Below, one piece after another: positions 62,572 through 64,000 of a DNA stretch of 64,000 nt; position 1 is the stretch's first letter; each line of letters opens with the position of its first letter. A program made the position numbers and the translations under genes. The stretch is from CBDUEF01 sp018063485 (GTDB lineage: Bacteria; Pseudomonadota; Alphaproteobacteria; Rhodobacterales; Rhodobacteraceae). The stretch lies in contig JBAOID010000032.1 of NCBI GenBank assembly GCA_037045435.1, positions 1-64,000 of the forward strand, given 5' to 3'. The notes beneath the pieces were generated by a model. That model was not told the origin of the DNA, searched no databases, and saw only the letters and a program-made list of their open reading frames with translations.

Positions 62572-62955
62572 TCACTCCGCAGCCATCATCGCAGTGCTTT
62601 CCACGGGCAGGTCGGCCGTCAGGAATGGCGGGCAAGTCGATCTCGGCGTCAGATGCCAGCAGCGCCCAAGACTTCTTCGCTCAAAGCCCCCTGCGCTTCT
62701 GCAGCGCCATCGCCGTCCAGAGGGACAAGATCACTGCGCCGCAGAATCTCCGGCAACCAGCCGCTGCCTTTGAGCAAGCGCTCCGCTTTCGTGGCCATCT
62801 CGCCCTTCTTCAGATGATCGAGCAACTGCGCGGTTCCCTCACCAAAGCCAGCGGGTGTGCAGGGCTTCGGGTCCATGATGTTCCGCTCCGGTGGTGCAAG
62901 ACGGCGGACCCATCGCTCAACCCGGCGACGCCCAAGACCAAGTTGCCCAGAAAAT
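62572..62955 (-). pseudogene. ParB-like partition protein, C-terminal fragment
   Basis: The minus strand reads AQLLDHLKKGEMATKAERLL and KGSGWLPEILRRSDL, then after a shift near 62650-62620 DLPAFLTADLPVESTAMMAA ending AE. This matches the C-terminus of the large ParB-N-domain proteins of plasmids (KxEMAxxAERLLxGxGWLPE...DLPAFL). Everything N-terminal is replaced by ISL3 at about 62955. Confidence 0.6.
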
Positions 62956-63868
62956 CTCCCTGACCGTCTTCCCGGCATCATACAGCGCTCTGATTTCGTC
63001 AAAAACGGCCTGACGGTCTGCACGCCGGGTCAATGCTACGATCTGTTCACGTGCTGCGTAGCCCTGTTCTTGATACTCGTGATCTTCGCCAGCTGAGCTG
63101 TTTTCTCTGATCGGTGGGCCGATCCCGTTCATCTCACGTGCCACAGTTTCCCTGAAATTCATCAACAAATGGAAACGATCAGCCCCTTGGCGCGCCTGCG
63201 GAGCACCTTGCCGGGCACCATCCGCATAAACACCGGCGCGATCCCGGCTGATATATTCGACTTCCGGGTGATCGCTGAACCATTTTGCCACCGATGCATT
63301 TGCGCGGTCTGGCAGAAGTTCCACCACTGCACGTCTCTCCAGATCAACGATAACCGTCCCGTAAGTCGTTCCCTTCCGCCAGGCCCATTCATCAATGCCT
63401 GACGACCCGCACGTGAGGACGATCCTGCACCTTCGGCGCGTTTGCCTTGAGTTGGCGAAGGATAGAAGTATGGCAGATCGGCATTCCCAAGCGAGCCATG
63501 ATCCGTTCTGACGGCCTCCCACCTACGCCATGGCCAAACAGACGGATTATAGTTCTCATTCGACTGGTTTGCCGCGCGTAAGGGGTGGCCAGCAAGGGGT
63601 CGGTCCCGGCAGAAATTCGCTGCGAACATAGTGCGTTCTGGCACCGCCAGCGTGTGACCGTCACGACCGCCGTGACCGGGCTCCCATGAGCAGGCAGATC
63701 CCTGAGGTGCCGGGAATAACTGCTATGGCGAGAGGTCGATCGCGTCCCGCAAGAGGGACAACAGCCTCTGTCTTTTCCACTCAGCAAAACAGTCAAGCCG
63801 GATCCATTTTGCTCAACACGATGGATTTGCATTCCTGGGGCTGGCGCACAGCTTGAAAACTTTTCCAT
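62956..63868 (-). pseudogene. ISL3-family transposase, frameshifted and truncated
   Basis: Starts near 63868: MEKFSSCAPAPGMQIHRVEQ, zinc finger GCCPSCGTRS and WRCQNALCSQRISAG, ARLGMPICHTSILRQLKANA. After a shift near 63410 comes the DDE domain: GIDEWAWRKGTTYGTVIVDL (first Asp), NASVAKWFSDHPEVEYISRD and RAGVYADGARQGAPQA (second Asp), RFHLLMNFRETVAREM. It ends at about 62956 in AGKTVREI, where foreign sequence begins. Intact ISL3 transposases are about 400-550 residues. Confidence 0.82.
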
Positions 63869-63947
63869 CCTGCAAAATGGCGCGTTGCACTCAAGCCTTC
63901 AACTGCACAGAATTTGCACCAAAAACGCAGCAGAACCACGAAAAGGG
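62956..63947 (-). mobile_element. ISL3-family element, truncated at its 3' end
   Basis: The outer end near 63947 reads inward GTGGTTCTGCTGCGTTTTTG; the terminus is shared with 59278. It contains a frameshifted transposase gene whose C-terminus is cut at the ParB-like remnant. The remaining bases 63948-64000 show nothing recognisable. Confidence 0.82.
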
Positions 63948-64000
63948 AGACCACCCATGTCTTGACCCCAGCATAACCCGCAGAACATAACCTTCAGGCG

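Overview
The window is about 60% GC and carries gene families typical of an alphaproteobacterium, probably a member of the Rhodobacterales. This is an inference from gene content (cbb3 oxidase genes with DUF2189 and DUF6522, Dpp-type transporters with hydantoinases, ParB-type plasmid remnants); no rRNA or tRNA is present to confirm it. It looks like an accessory, IS-rich segment such as a plasmid or genomic island. Both ends are insertion-sequence debris, and the right end holds plasmid-type genes (parDE, a ParB C-terminus, a plasmid hypothetical).

Layout. (1) 1-2,900: a decayed IS21 element, an IS66 remnant and a DUF6429 gene. (2) 3,000-9,650, minus strand: an operon dppB-dppC-amidohydrolase-amidohydrolase-dppD-dppF with no substrate-binding protein, bracketed by a 30-bp inverted repeat at 2,933 and 10,213. 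(3) 10,450-20,700: a microoxic / nitric-oxide type island. A plus-strand MarR operon (thioredoxin-like, periplasmic, redoxin, MOSC) converges on a minus-strand Rrf2-ccoNOQP-ccoS-DUF6522 operon. Diverging from the Rrf2 gene are a group III truncated haemoglobin, a hemerythrin, an AhpD-like protein and a DUF488 protein. (4) 20,680-21,720: a junction of a gutted nitronate monooxygenase gene, an ISL3 end, an istB fragment and a truncated groEL. (5) 21,800-38,100: a stress and energy block: a Lon-type protease, PEP synthase, a MacB-like exporter, a P-type Ca2+-type ATPase and universal stress proteins. Four canonical FNR/ANR boxes (TTGA[T/C]-N4-ATCAA) sit in the intergenic regions here, so the block reads as a low-oxygen regulon. 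Two related MITE-like elements lie at 32,151 and 38,100. (6) 38,640-59,030: catabolism of cyclic ureide/imide-like or related nitrogen compounds: two hydantoinases, a hydantoin/Asp-Glu racemase, a third amidohydrolase, a DapA-family lyase, an SDR, a PhzF protein, a class V aminotransferase-like protein, a complete Dpp transporter with two binding proteins, a polar amino-acid ABC transporter and two GntR/FadR regulators. (7) 59,100-64,000: nested IS5, ISL3, IS3 and IS66 pieces around parDE and plasmid-maintenance remnants.

A property of the whole window is the large number of single-base frameshifts in otherwise full-length conserved genes (dppD, redoxin, ccoN, lon, ppsA, the HlyD-like adaptor, a binding protein, dapA-like, hydantoinase). 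At least one lies in a run of seven C. Many of these may be sequence errors, so 'broken' calls here should be read with caution. The most unusual observations are two small palindrome-bearing in-frame insertions inside transposase genes (21,112-21,150 and 60,267-60,302), the FNR-box block, and the operon that embeds two amidohydrolases (one lacking the usual metal-binding HxH) between the permease and ATPase genes of a transporter.
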